A DNA stretch of 64,000 nt from Diphasiastrum complanatum (GCA_029204225.1 CM055108.1:7769034-7833033); one strand, 5' to 3'; positions 10,399 through 22,335 are shown, numbered from the stretch's first letter. Numbers and translations are program-made. The notes: generated from the sequence alone by a model not told the origin.

Positions 10399-13300
10399 AT
10401 GGCGATCAGCCATATCAGTGCCATTCCGATCCATGCCACACCACGGTTGCTCCACACCTCAACCTCACCTCCATTGCACCCGCTTTGCTGTGCCGTTGCT
10501 GCTGCAGCAGGATCACAGCAGGTGCGAGTGCAACCACCTCCTGCAGATTATGATTTCCGAGCAGAAACTAAAGCTCAAACCCTAGCTATGGTGGGGGAAA
10601 TGTATCCGGAGCTGATGGACCTGGCAGAGGATGGCAGCCTTGTGGTCGTGAAGCGACAGAAAGACTATGTGGAGCGTCGTTGTGATGGATATGTGGAACC
10701 GGAGGTGGTTTTTCTGGTTGGGACTGCTCACATGTCAAGAATCTCAGCTGTGCAGGTACACACAACTTGGTTTTTGTCAATGGGTTGGTGGATGGGTTTA
10801 GCTTTTATGTGGTAATTCGCCGGTCTTAGGTCTTTAATCATTTATGCTTGAGAGGCTGTAGCCTCGCCTTTTCAAAGATTCTTTCATAGTTGCAAAGAGA
10901 CGGCATTGACAAAACGTCTTGAAAATTCCCAACCCCCCAAACACGGGACCGTTTCTGGGGGCGGGGGAGATGGGAAACGCTAAGTCATCATGTATTTTCT
11001 AATTGAAATCGGAAATTACCTCCTAAGGCGTAGTTTGATCTCCAGTCCATGAACCCTAAGACCCTGAACTCAAAACAAAGTTTTTACACACCGCATCAAC
11101 ATTTCAGAATATACCTCATTGTAAGAAAATAAGTGCCTACACAAAAGGTTAGGTTCCTGAGGCCCAAGTGTTCTTAGGTCCTCAAGATGCAAGTGACTGC
11201 ATGGCCTGGGGAACGCATTCCCACCAGCAGGTTACAGGGACTACTTGGGAAAGTTCCCCAGGCAAAATAACCATTCCAGGAAGCGGACATTTGTCGGGAA
11301 CGAATTCTGAGCAGTGGGGCAACACGCTTTGTGGTAACCATGGAATATGTACTTGAATCGGTTGGATTCAGAATGTTTCAACACAAATAAGTTTCAGCTG
11401 TCGTTTGTGATCTCATCTATTGTATTCTGTTTTTGCAGCTTTATTCATATTTGTCTGTAACTGTTTCAACATTAAAGTTTCAAATGCTAACATTGTTGGA
11501 TGCCTCGTATTTCAATTTCCAGGTATTCCATCTTGTGCATATGTTTACTAGTCTTGTCCATTTTGGGTTCACCATATCAGGAAAACGATTTCCTTTTACA
11601 CTCAGTTTACCAAGGTTCTCTGCATTAACCAGTAGAATATGAGTGTTAGTTCAATTAGCAATTAATCTTGACTCCTGTGCAAGTTGCATTCATGAGCTTA
11701 GTTTTCTTATAGTCTCTAAATTCAACCACTATTGAGGTACTCATTGTGGAATCCTTGTCATCAAATTAATCTCCTATTTGCAGAGGATCAATCTTCAATC
11801 AATGCTTCTATATGTGGATAATAGTTTTAATGCACACATTCTATCGCTATCAGCTGCTAGCTCATAGTTCCAAATATATCCATGAGGGATTCTTGTTTGT
11901 TGAAAAATTAATTCCGTGTTTCAGAGAAATTGCATGTTTTTAACCCTGAATTGGGTGGCAAAGGCTGCAATTATCGGTCTGTTTTTCTTATTTCTACAGC
12001 TATATAACAGGTGACTCGAGTAGTGAATGCTGTGCGCCCTGAAAATGTGGTGGTGGAGCTATGCAGAAGCAGGCACCCAGTTCCCACTTTTTAAAATTTT
12101 ACTCTAATACTTAAGGAAAGTCAGTTGGAAGCTGTCACGTGAAGATTTTGCAGTCATCATTGTACGATATGGCTGGGATTCTTGGGATATTGATTGATTC
12201 GTGGTATTGCAGGGCAGGTATGATGTATGATATGCCACCCAAGGAAGGAGTAGAGGAAGATGATGAAGTTCAATGGAAACCGCAAGAATCAAACTTGATG
12301 TCAATGGGTGGTGACAACTTTGTCTCTGCTATAAGACGTAGCCTTGATCTGGGTGAATACCACTATATAGTAATAGTTTATTTCGATTGGATTTGTTGTA
12401 CGAGATAAGCTCTATGATGGAAATTAAGGACATCGTTTCACTGGAAGTCAATGTAGGCTTGGAGTTTCATTTAGAGTGCAGATGCTGCTGGATAGGTTCA
12501 TAGGAAAGTTCTTATTCTGAGGTAAGTTTCTCTGTGACAGACAATCCTTTAAAAAAAGTTTCAATCACATCTAGTGAATGTCTTCTTCGGCTGCTGCAGG
12601 AGGAAGATCAGCCCTTGTTCTGAGATTACTACTTGCAGGGTTGTCACGTCGCATTTCTGAGTCTGCAGGAGTTGCCACCGGAGAAGAAGTTAGTACATAG
12701 AAGTCAATTGCCATTTTATGCTATCTCTTAACTGCCATGATCCAATGTTTGCTGTGTCTGGTAGAATTTTGTTCTTTTTTACAGTTACACAATCATTGTG
12801 GTTGTTTTGATTTTTTAAGGAGTATTCTCTGTGAGCATGATAAAAATGATCTCTTTGATCTGAGGGGTTTTGCTTTCATTTAGAGTTGACCTTGGTATGC
12901 AGTTGAAGTTTCAAATGGAAGATATTTGAATAGGAGATTATGCTTTTGGCTTTCAATAAATATCGAGTGTCTCCATTTCCTTTTGTCCTTTTCTCAGCAA
13001 AAACGACTTCCTGAATGTTTTCCAGTTTTGTTTCTAGTTCCGTGCTGCACTAAAAGCAGCTGAATGTATCGGGGCGCAGATTGTATTGGGGGACCGACCC
13101 ATTGAAATAACAGTGAGTTTCATGCTAAATGAAAAAAGATTACTGTAATATTTAGTTTTTGAAGAATTAGAATATCAATGATCAGCCACCCATTTGGGTA
13201 GTGATGTGGCCTATGATCGATCCAAGGTCTTAGGATCATTCTAGATATCCAAGAATTCAAATTTTATACTGTTGAAAATCTGGTAATGTGGAGAGCTTTC

Positions 13301-16300
13301 TTGACATTGCAGCTGCAAAGGGCATGGGAAGCATTGAGCTGGGGTGAAAAGCTTGGTTTTGCTAGCATGTTAATCCAAGGCATGACTACATCAAATATTG
13401 ATGCCTCTGAGAAAGTTTTCCAGGTTGATTTGCTAGTTTGCTATGTTTCATCATTAGTCCAATGTTTACCCTTGGTTTTTCAACTTTCATTCGGAGAATT
13501 TGAGCCTGTGTCTTTGGCATCTTCTTATGATACTTTGTTCTGCAAGCCAAGGTACTTACAACTTCACATGATACTTTGTTATGCATGCCAGGTTGTTTGT
13601 CATGATAGATTGAGGACCACATTTGACTTATTGGAATGGTGGACAGTTACGTTCTCAAGCTATGTTTGAAATGGAAACTGTGAAATTAAAACTCGAAACA
13701 CTTGAAGAAATCTGCTTTGTTTTGTTTCTGCTTAGCAAACTCCAACACTTTTTCTAGCTTCAAACTTAAACCTCATTAGGTGAGTTTCTTTTCGATGAGT
13801 TATTGCCTCCAACCCTCAACTATGGCCTGATAATTATTGTTTCCGTGGTACAACAAGCTCCATGATTTGCAGCAAAAGGTGGTGCTCAGTAGCCTACAGG
13901 CACTCAACTATGGTTCTAAGGCCCAGAATGCTCTTTCTTTATGGAATACAAATAGTACTCAAAATTTTTGTGAATTAAGTGATTTGATGGGTGCTGAATT
14001 TTAACCAAGTTGGTGCTCATGGGTGTTAGGCTCTTTTCTTCCACCGAGGGATTGATCTCGTTGGAAGACGGCCTCTGAGTAATTGACACAACCTTCTGAT
14101 GGTGGTCCGTGCTCCATGTTGATATGGGTGTTCTATGCCCACAGAGGCACAGTTAATTGGAAGGTGTGCCTCTTAAATTGGTAGCCATTTGAGCTTGCTA
14201 CTGGGCAAGTAAGAATGACCGTTTCTCTAAAGGTCCTGTCTGACACTCTCTTGATAATCATTGCGGGGATCTACTCCAGTTTGGGCTATAATGATGGGCA
14301 AATCTTTGTGATCGTATTTTGGTAATGGATCTGGGTACGATGAGCTTAATATAGTGTAGTTCGTAGAGAGTGTGTCTTGGAATACTTAAAGACGTATATG
14401 TTAGCTCATGAGGACTGTACTTTTAAGAGTAGAACCTTGTGGTACATAAAGAGGACCAAGGTGATGTCGCCGTTGGACATTAGGGGTTCATGTAGAAAGC
14501 TTGAAAACTAAATCCGCCTGAATTGGGCTTGATAATATTCACTATCATGATACCTATCACAGAATCAAGATAACAAGTATGACAATTTGCAGTGCCCGAA
14601 GTGCTTAGGCCAAGGACCCGGGTTTGAGGGTGTCTGTGATCGAATAGGGTCCACGTGTTTCAATGGGGAGTTCTGCTCTGTGTGGTCTATTGAGGATTTC
14701 ATTCAAAATAATTTTTCTTGTACACTAAGCCAGATGACTCTTTCACCTATCACCCTGTATTTCAAGGGTTTGGCTCCCATAGATGTAGTTTAATGCAAAC
14801 AATAAACCCGATAAAAAGGAATTCCATACTTGACTGATGCATTCCCAAGGAACAACAATTGCACGATTATAAAAATAATCGTCTATAAGTGTTATGTGAG
14901 CATTGATAAATTGGGAATGTCACATCTAAGTAATTATATATGCTAGAGAGTACACAAAATGATGATTCGAAAAAAGTCACACTTTGCTTGTCTTAACGAG
15001 GATAGCGTGGTCCACATTCAAACTGCCCGAATCCTGATTCCTCCCATAAGTAATAGCTCAGCAATGGTTCCTCATAGCTCACAATTTTCCAACGCAATGT
15101 AAAATTTGAAGGTCTAAACTCACATCAATGCTTGTCTTGATTTAGCCCCTATAGCTCTCCTTATCGACCTTTGGTGGTTTACACATGCATTCCCTGAATA
15201 GCGTTCCGCCGGCCTATTTGCCAATAGGTCAACGGATAGAGTGCTCCAGATGCCCATTTAGATAGCAGCGACAGAAGTGTGATAGAATCCGTGAGGTAGC
15301 TCTAACCAAAGGTGTAGTAATCTCAAATGTTTTTGGCAAAGTACTTCTACCTTTGAAAGAACGATCAACGTCAAAGGCTACTTATCTCATGAGTGCTATG
15401 TCAATGTTGGAGTGCTGCCTCAAAAGAGCCCAACTGGATAAACAGGTGCCTCAAAATTCCTACCAACGGCTCTGTTGGCTCATACTGTACTCGCATCAAA
15501 TTGTAGGATAGCTGGCCGCAAGCAAAAATGGAGGGATGCTCATTGATAGCCGTTTTGCTTGGCTCATGGCTCAAGCACCTTCACTTGAGGAATAGAGTGC
15601 GCTACTAGCGATGGCAGAATCTGCATGGATAGCTATATTACTTGGCTCTTGTTCTGAAGGACAGTTGGCCGCTGCAGGCAGAAATAGTGGGAGCTCACTG
15701 ATAGCTATATTACTTGGCTCTTGCATCAAACGTGTAGTACTGAAGGACGTTGGCTACAGGCAGAACTGGTGGGAGCTCGCCATTCGTCGCAGCAGCTGGC
15801 TCATGCCTCATAAGTAGCCCGCAGTAACCATCATCAGTAATGGTATTCATCAGCAGGGATTACTCTTTTCAGGAGTGTGATCCTCTTCCAGATAATACAT
15901 TGATCGACGAAGTATTCAACTAGCTCATCTTTTTATTGTTCAGGGGTCGGTGTGCCTTTCCAGAGGTAATGGTCCACTTCACTGGTCGTTCAGATAGCAG
16001 GGGGACTGAAAGCTCTGGGATGTGTTCAATTTGAAGTGTAAGTAGCGGAAAATTTGAGGTCCAGAGGAGCGATTGGTGACCAATGGTTCACAGTTCATGA
16101 GCTCACTCAACAGTGGTTGCTCTCTGTCTTCGTGATGGGCTCACTAGCGGATGAAAGTACAGAAAATGTGTAGCCCAAGGAAGAGCTCAACAATTGTTTT
16201 TTTGACAGGAGGTATGCCTGCAGAACTGCATGTAACCAGCAATGTGAACTGCAAGTGCTCTCCTACAAGTCTATACATAGGTCATTGAGCTGTGACAGAT

Positions 16301-18502
16301 GTGCGACAAGGTATGAGTTGGTAGAAGAATTCCTAATAGGACTTCAAAGATCTGTCAAAGCATCTTCGACGAGCATGGATGCTAGTCTCATGACCATTGA
16401 GTGTATATGTATGGTCATTCAATGTTATTCAATGCCTCACACAATCTAAAAATGTACCAAAGCAACCTTGGTTCCAGCTGAGCAGGAAGCACCTGGGATG
16501 ACCGCCTAGTGTATAGGAACAATCCTTGGAGTTGGGATATCCAATGGCACTTCATAGATCAAGAATGTTGCAGTATGTGTGAAGTTTGGCAGTAGGTGAA
16601 TTTTGATTCTTGAATCTTTAGCATCGAACATGTTACACTCTTGAGTCTTGAGTCCTGACTCTAGTTAGTAGTATCTAGTTTCTACGTGGCTCATGTATGT
16701 CTGTATGTGAACTGCAAGTGCTCTCCTACAAGTCTATACATAGGTCATTGAGCAGTGACAGACGTGCGACAAGGTATGAGTTGGTAGAAGAATTCTCAAT
16801 AGGACTTCAAAGATCTGTCAAATTGTCTTTTAGGCGCATGGATGCTAGTTTCATGACCATTGAGTGTATATGTATGTCATTCAATGCTTCACACAATCTA
16901 AAAATACCAAAGTACCATCAAGCCCTAAATTTGGTGTTAATAAGCTCTACCTCCTGTCAAATGATGAATCTCTCTCTTGGCATGGTCTCCAACGCACTAG
17001 ACAGGAGCTGAATAAATCTTAATGTACAAGCCCTATCAACTTAGAAGAAAAAAACATCTTAAAAGTAGGCCTAGAAACCCCAAAAAACTAAACCGTAAAG
17101 CATAGTAAAACAATGGGAATAACTTGGGCATGAACAGTGAGTGATCAACCTCAAACCCTAAAACCCGACCTAACACACTGCATCACCTAAAAACCCTAAG
17201 AAACATAGTCCAATGGGAGCACACGGCTGGGAATGATGTGCACTGTGAAAAGAACCCAACTTGTCCTATCTGAATCAAGATTCAACACTTTTGAGAGAAC
17301 TAGCTAAAAGATGAAAAAACCACCATACAAAAAAATACACAAAATAGATAGTAATGGAACTAGCTGGACCTATGTTCGTACTCCACAGGATGATGGCTTC
17401 AAAGTTGTATCGGTCGAATAGAATCACAAAATCAAAATCTATGCACACTCCATCTCCTGTTACTGACGATTTATATTTTATTTTGAAGGTGCCCGATTTT
17501 GCTCCTAGGAAATTTAGTTTTTCTGATCAATTAAAGAAATACATAGAGACATGTTTAGTAGCTACGAAATGCTTGTATGTACTACATGGAACCTTTCGAA
17601 ATTGTTTCAATTGGAGCACTCATTCAATTTCTTTTGAATGTAGCAGAAATTAGGGAGGACATTGGACTGCCTTAAACAGATTTAAACATAAAAAACATCA
17701 TTCATATCATTTGTACCATAGTTGCAGCCAGCAATCTGGAATGTATTCCAGCTTGTGATTCAGGATTTGGTCCCAGAACGCAAATTTTTTGATTTTTCTT
17801 TTTTGAGAAATCGGTCAAAGTCAGTATGAAATGATATTAAGATGAGTCATTTTGACATTTGTGAACTGGGCTGGCAGTAATGATTCCTTTTATGAAGGTT
17901 TTGTATTCGAATTAAGACATTCTATTATCTACTTGCTTAACAGCAATAAGGGTGAGACAATGTTAGCTTATGTCTATGTCTTATTGTATGTGTTGTTTGA
18001 AATATAACAGGCTTTACAAGCAGATGATGCTCTTTCTGTCATGTTTGCTGAGATTAGTTATCGGTTTCCATCCCTATTGCAGCCCCTTGTACATGAACGT
18101 GATATGGTATGCTGGAGCTAAAAGTTGCTCTTTGGAGCATCACATCGTTTTACTTTGTTTAAGCTAATGCTGATTTTAGTTTGTTACATGAAACATTGCA
18201 ATGAATCATCATATGACCTGTTTTTTACTTTTCAGTATCTGGCATGGTCCTTAAAACGGAGTAAAGCGGTGAATGGTTGTAAGAAAGTGGTGGGAATTGT
18301 TGGGAAGGGGCATTTGAAAGGAACAGTGCATGCTCTTATCCATGATCAGGAGCACCTTCGATTTCGGGATCTTGTTGGCACCAGAAGATATTCAAAAGCA
18401 GCATCAAGAAGTCAACAGGTACAAAATATTCTCAAAAGAATCACACTTGAGACTGCAATTGGAAGCCTGATCTGGTGGCTCTGGGATAATTTTTCCCGGT
18501 GA
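10399..18502 (+). CDS. TraB-domain protein, eight coding exons, 398 residues
   Basis: Exons: 10399-10755, 12011-12072, 12213-12352, 12600-12688, 13038-13112, 13313-13423, 18011-18106, 18236-18502 (TGA). All junctions keep frame and no internal stop occurs. Introns end in AG and start with GT, except intron 2, which starts with GC. Landmarks are VVFLVGTAHMSRIS (GTAH, residues 108-111), ENVVVELCRS (E135), VLGDRPIEIT (234-241), YLAWSLKRSKAVNG and VGIVGKGHLKG (GKGH, 333-336). These are the two GxxH boxes and the acidic position of the TraB/TIKI superfamily in the form seen in plant TraB proteins. The N-terminus is Ala/Ser/Pro-rich with few acidic residues and could be a targeting peptide. The last 20 residues hold a hydrophobic helix (AIGSLIWWLW) that may be a membrane anchor. 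Arabidopsis relatives are reported at ER-mitochondria contacts; whether that holds here is inference. The start is the first ATG that gives the full N-terminus. Length matches the plant family. Intron 6 is 4.6 kb and repeat-filled. Confidence 0.9.
10756..12010 (+). other. TraB intron 1
   Basis: GT (10756) to AG (12010), 1.25 kb, phase 0. It holds no second gene that I can see; the short frames at 11168-11356 and 11433-11642 lack motifs. Confidence 0.8.
12073..12212 (+). other. TraB intron 2, GC-AG type
   Basis: The donor reads AG|GCACCC and the acceptor TTGCAG|G. The join gives ...ELCRSR-AGMMYDMPP, which fits the conserved 'ELCRSRAG' run of plant TraB proteins. No usable GT donor restores this frame nearby. 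It is 140 bp long. Confidence 0.7.
15493..15782. repeat. degenerate tandem repeat, unit about 72-90 bp
   Basis: Units share AGCTATATTACTTGGCTC followed by a variable part and GGCAGAA.TGGTGGGAGCTC. Clear units start at 15631 and 15703; a weaker one precedes them (15547, AGCCGTTTTGCTTGGCTC). The last unit carries about 15 extra bases. Confidence 0.65.
16242..16465. repeat. direct repeat, copy 1 (partner 16705-16918)
   Basis: It begins ATGTGAACTGCAAGTGCTCT and ends near CACACAATCTAAAAATGTAC. It matches 16705-16918 over its whole length with scattered substitutions and small indels, at an offset of 463 bases. Both lie inside TraB intron 6. Confidence 0.85.
16705..16918. repeat. direct repeat, copy 2 (partner 16242-16465)
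   Basis: Second copy of the intronic repeat. It has lost two short segments relative to copy 1 (in ATGGTCATTCAATGTT and AAATGTACC). Open frames in the two copies are by-products of the repeat. Confidence 0.85.
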
Positions 18503-18584
18503 AATCTGACCTATGCTTTTCATGTACATATGGTGTTCAAATAGTCATTTAAACTGTGCCAAGATCCATTTATGGTTGGACTAC

Positions 18585-18590
18585 AATAAA
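18585..18590 (+). terminator. candidate poly(A) signal of the TraB gene
   Basis: AATAAA lies 83 bases after the TGA at 18500-18502. The spacing fits a plant 3' UTR, although plants use this signal loosely. Confidence 0.4.
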
Positions 18591-19404
18591 CTAGAATAGA
18601 GCCTGCTTGTTTATAAGATCACTAAAAGAGCTATTCTTTATTAGAATATACTACTGGGCTTTCTAACCCAAGAAGGCAATGCTATATGAACTTTCATTGC
18701 TGCAAAAAGAATTTGGGCTTCACTTGTCAAGTTTTGGTCAAATTTTTAATATCACATGACTTCAAAGTTTGTTTTGATGTTCATGTGAACATGTATCTTC
18801 CCAACTCCAGTAGAATGCAACTTCATTAAGACCCTTACATAGAATATAGGGCTTAATGAATTTTCAAACAAATAAGACACATACCATGCAAAGCTTAAGA
18901 ACAGCACATTACCACATGCTTGATATTCAAACAGATAGAAACACATACCATGCAAAGCTTAAGAACAGCACACTACCACATGCTCGACACAGATCAAGAT
19001 GGAAATTCTCTCCTTTTTTTTGTTTTTAAAAGTTAAGGGAATCTTTACATTCCATGAAGGACTAATGAGATGCAAGTAGCAATAACAAGACTGTACCTTG
19101 TTGATCATTCTATCAAATCTCATAGTGCTTACTCTCTACATGACTTAGATCTTTAAAAGCTCTGACTCTCACACACATGCCAACTGATTTACGCTCTGTA
19201 TTGACAACTATACATGAATTCTGGATGTAGCAAGACAAAATCTGAGATGGAATTTGGTTAAGCTTCTAATTTTTAGAGTCGGACGTGGATTGTAATTCTT
19301 ACTTATGTTGGTTAAAAGATTTTACTTACCATAAAGAATGTAGTTTGCAATTTTACAATCTCCAAATGGAATTAATGTCTAATAACCTAAAGCAGGAAAT
19401 TCAC
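18591..19404. other. intergenic stretch with a short tandem duplication
   Basis: No gene seen. A 64-bp unit (ACACATACCATGCAAAGCTT ... CCACATGCT) occurs twice in tandem at about 18877 and 18941. Confidence 0.5.
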
Positions 19405-20668
19405 TAGAAGGTGAAATCTTAAGGAAACTTAGGCAAGAGTTTAATGATGTGTTTCCTGACCAGCTTCTTGATGGTCTTCCCCCCTCTAGGGGTGTCGACC
19501 ATGGTATTAAACTGATTCCTTGTAGTTCTCCTATATCATTGTTCCATATAGGATGAGTACTACTGAAGAGGATGAGGTTTATAGGCAACTACAAAATTAC
19601 CTTAAGATGGGACATGTTAGGCCTAGTAAATCTCCTTGGGGGGCACCTGTGCTCCTAGTTGATAAAAAAGATGGAGGTACTCGTCTTTGTGTGGACTTTA
19701 AAAAGTTGAATAAGTTAACAATGAAAAACCGTTATCCTTTGCTGCGAATGGATGAACTGGTTGATCGATTACATGGTGCAAAGTACTTCACCAAAATCGA
19801 TTTGAGATTAGGGTATCATCAGATTCGCATAAAGACTGAGGATGTTGAAAAAACTGGGTTTAGAACTAGGTACGACCATTATGAGTTTCTGGTTTTACCA
19901 TTTGGCGTAACAAATGCTCCAGGGACTTTCTAGCAGATGATGAACAATCTTTTTCGTCCATATCTGGGAAAGTTCGTGATAGTGTATTTAGATGATATTC
20001 TCATCTATAGTAAGACCTTGAAGGAGCATGAGGAGCATTTCAGGACTGTCTTAAAGTTACTTAGACAGGAGAAGCTTTTTGCCAAGGAGTCCAAATGTGT
20101 ATTCTTCCAAAAGAGATTGTTATACCTTGGTCACATTATTTCGGACCATGGGTTGGAAATTGACCCAAATAAAGTCCGACAGGTACGTGAATGGCCTATC
20201 TCTAAAACCATCCGTGAGGTTAAGTCCTTTTTGGGCTTTACAAGGATTTTTCATAGATTTATCTTGCACTATGCATTAATTGCATTGGCTTTGACAAATG
20301 TTCTCAAAGGGGCTAAGAGAGTTAGCCGGCACAGTAAGTTTAGTCCTCCAGTTACTTGGATTGAAGAGTTGAATCAGAGTTTTGAGAACCTCAAATACTG
20401 TGTGACCACATCACCTATTTTACACAGTGTGGATCCTAACAAGCCGTATGTGCTTGAAACATATGCCAGCGACTATGCTATAAGTGTAGTCCTATATCAG
20501 GATGGTAGACCGGTTGCTTTTGAAAGTAAGAAGTTAGATCCTGCTCAAAGGCGGTATTCCACCTATGACAAGAAGTTTTTTGCCGTGATTCATGCCCTGA
20601 AAGTGTGGAGACATTATTTGTATGGCTCCCAATTTACCATAGTTACTGACCATCAAGCGTTAAAGTTT
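19405..20668 (+). pseudogene. Ty3/gypsy chromovirus RT and RNase H (5'-truncated)
   Basis: It begins with LRKLRQEFNDVFPDQLL and [16 protein letters not shown], the linker before RT. After a frameshift come [42 protein letters not shown] and YLDDILIYSKT (YxDD box intact), then the connection LGHIISDHGLEIDP. RNase H gives VLETYASDYAISVVLYQDGR, KKFFAVIHALKVWRHYLYG and TDHQALKF. A TAG at 19931 replaces the usual Gln codon after GTF, a single C-to-T change. The frame ends abruptly after TDHQALKF. The missing continuation is present on the opposite strand at about 22214. Confidence 0.92.
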
Positions 20669-22214
20669 TCTGAGCCCACGTTGACGTACATCAACAATGG
20701 TCTGTGGTTCCATAGGTACAAAGGATGATAGGTTCTCCAGCTGAATTAAGTCCTCCTTAGGCATCAAGTCATCCTTTTCACCAAGTCGTTCCTTTGAATG
20801 ACTAATGTAAAAGACTGGATGTACCTTAACACCTTGAGGAAGTTCTAGCTGGTATGCATCCCGATGGAGTTTCTTTACTATACGGAATGGCCCTGCGTAA
20901 CGAGGTGATAACTTAGGACATTTTCCAGTTCTTAGTACCTTAGAATCTTTTGGAATTTTAAGATATACCCAAGCTCCCTCTTCATAGACCCTAGGTTGTC
21001 ACTTTTGATTAGCATAAAATTGGGCTCTCTCCTGAGCCGTTTTTACGTTTTCGCAATTAACAAGCAACATTTCTTGCATATCATGCAGGAAATCTACGGC
21101 TGTCTTACCTTGAGGCCTTTGAGGCCCACTGAAATGGGAGCCCTAGGCTGGAAACCATACATCAGAGAAAATGGACTAAAACCCGTGCTGAGTGCTTTGC
21201 GCTGTTATACGCAAACTCAATCATTGGAAGGTACCTTTCCCAATCCGAGTGTCTTCTGGAAACATACGCCCGAAGCGTGTCTTCCATAGATTGGTTTGTC
21301 CTCTCTATCTGACCATCCGATTCAGGATGATCTGATGACCCCATACTTAGTGTGGTCTCTAATTTCTCAAAGACCGCTTGCCAGAATTTGCCAGTGAATT
21401 TTGGATCTCGATCACTAACAATGTCATTCGGCAAACCAAACAACCTGAACAACTTTTCAACGAAAAGCTGAACAAGTTCAGAAGCTTTGACAATTTTCTT
21501 GGTTGGTATGAATTGCACCATTTTAGTTAACCTGTCAACTATTACCCAAATGGCATCATCTTGCTTCCTCGTCCGAGGTAGCCCAACCACAAAGTTCATG
21601 GAAATACTTTTCCACTTTCTTTCGGAAATTTCCAAGGGCATTAGTAAACTAGCTGCCTTAAGTCTTTCAGCTTTATTAACTTGGCATTGTCCACACTTGC
21701 GAACGTATGCCTCCACTTGACTTTTTAAGTTTTGGCCAGTATAAGTTGCTTTTTACTAAGTCAAGCGTTCTTTGTGAGCCAGGGTGCCTTGCACACGGGC
21801 TGCCATGACATTCATGCAAGATTTGGGCCCTAATGTCATCATTTTCTGGCACACAAACCTTTCCATTCTGGAAAAGTAACCCATTCCTTATGGAATAGTC
21901 TCTTTGTATCTTGTCCTGATGAGGAGAAATCTTGGAATCTTGCATTTCAAGCTCATCACTAGATCTAGAAGAACCTGCCAGGACGTCTAGCCAAATACGA
22001 CCGAAGTACCTATCGGTCTTACACAAATCTCTTAAGGACAGATATAACTCAGATTGGATCTCACAATAGCTTAACTGATTAACCTTTCCAATCCGGCTCA
22101 AGACATCCGCGACACTATTAGAAGTACCCTTCCGGTACTCAATGTCATAATGAAATTCTTGGAGCATCTCTGACCATTTGGCCTTACGACCCCTCAGGTC
22201 AACCGCATTACTTA
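20669..22214 (-). pseudogene. inverted RNase H tail and integrase of the same chromovirus
   Basis: On the reverse strand it starts at the RNase H tail (LSNAVDLRGRKAKWSEMLQE, VADVLSRIG). It continues with the zinc-binding H2C2 part (HECHGSPCARHPGSQRTLDL, EAYVRKCGQCQVNKAERL), then the integrase core (VDRLTKMVQFIPTKK, IVSDRDPKFTGKFW, SDGQIERTNQSMED). The C-terminal part is KLSPRYAGPFRIVKKLHRD and HPVFYISHSKERL. It ends at MEPQTIVDVRQRGLR, the start of the chromodomain. The first catalytic Asp is changed: SISMNFVVGLP where the family has MDF. Frame breaks occur near 21162 and 21700. Both ends meet + strand parts of the same protein, so this is an inversion in place. Confidence 0.9.
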
Positions 22215-22296
22215 GTACTTGGTTCGTTGGAATGGAAGCTCCGAGGATGATGATACTTGGGAAAAGGAACATGACCTTAGACTGAGGTTCCTTGAC
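22215..22296 (+). pseudogene. chromodomain end of the same chromovirus
   Basis: The + strand reads YLVRWNGSSEDDDTWEKEHD then LRLRFLDFLL and a stop. This aligns with the chromodomain of the first copy (FLVRWKDKSNEDTWETEDYL). It is the C-terminal complement of VDVRQRGLR, which lies inverted at about 20675-20720. Confidence 0.85.
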
Positions 22297-22322
22297 TTTC
22301 TTCTTTAGATAAGGAATTTTTT

Positions 22323-22335
22323 AAGGAAGAGGGAA
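22323..22335 (+). other. polypurine tract of the chromovirus
   Basis: AAGGAAGAGGGAA directly precedes the LTR start TGTTAGGGACCC. Confidence 0.7.

Larger units (their letters stand above)
13424..18010 (+). other. TraB intron 6, 4.6 kb, repeat-rich
   Basis: It runs from CAG|GTTGAT to AACAG|GCT. The flanking exons (..NIDASEKVFQ and ALQADDALSVMF..) join in phase without a missing conserved block, so I see no need for a further exon. The intron contains degenerate tandem repeats (15493-15782) and a 220-bp direct repeat (16242-16465 and 16705-16918). The open frame at 17354-17653 (99 codons) shows no known motif. Confidence 0.7.

Noticed and set aside
10359-10553. Alternative upstream start for the TraB gene (ATG 10359)
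   Set aside because: It is in another frame and stops at 10553 without any TraB motif.
16255-17011. Two similar ORFs as a gene pair
   Set aside because: They are frames through a non-coding direct repeat inside an intron; the copies differ by indels that break any shared frame.
17150-17200. Telomere-like AAACCCTAAAACCC words
   Set aside because: Only a few imperfect units in an AT-rich intron; not an array.
18421-18502. A further intron after CAACAG|GTACAA in the last TraB exon
   Set aside because: Reading through gives a sensible C-terminal helix and a stop within 28 codons, and no better acceptor and exon were found downstream.
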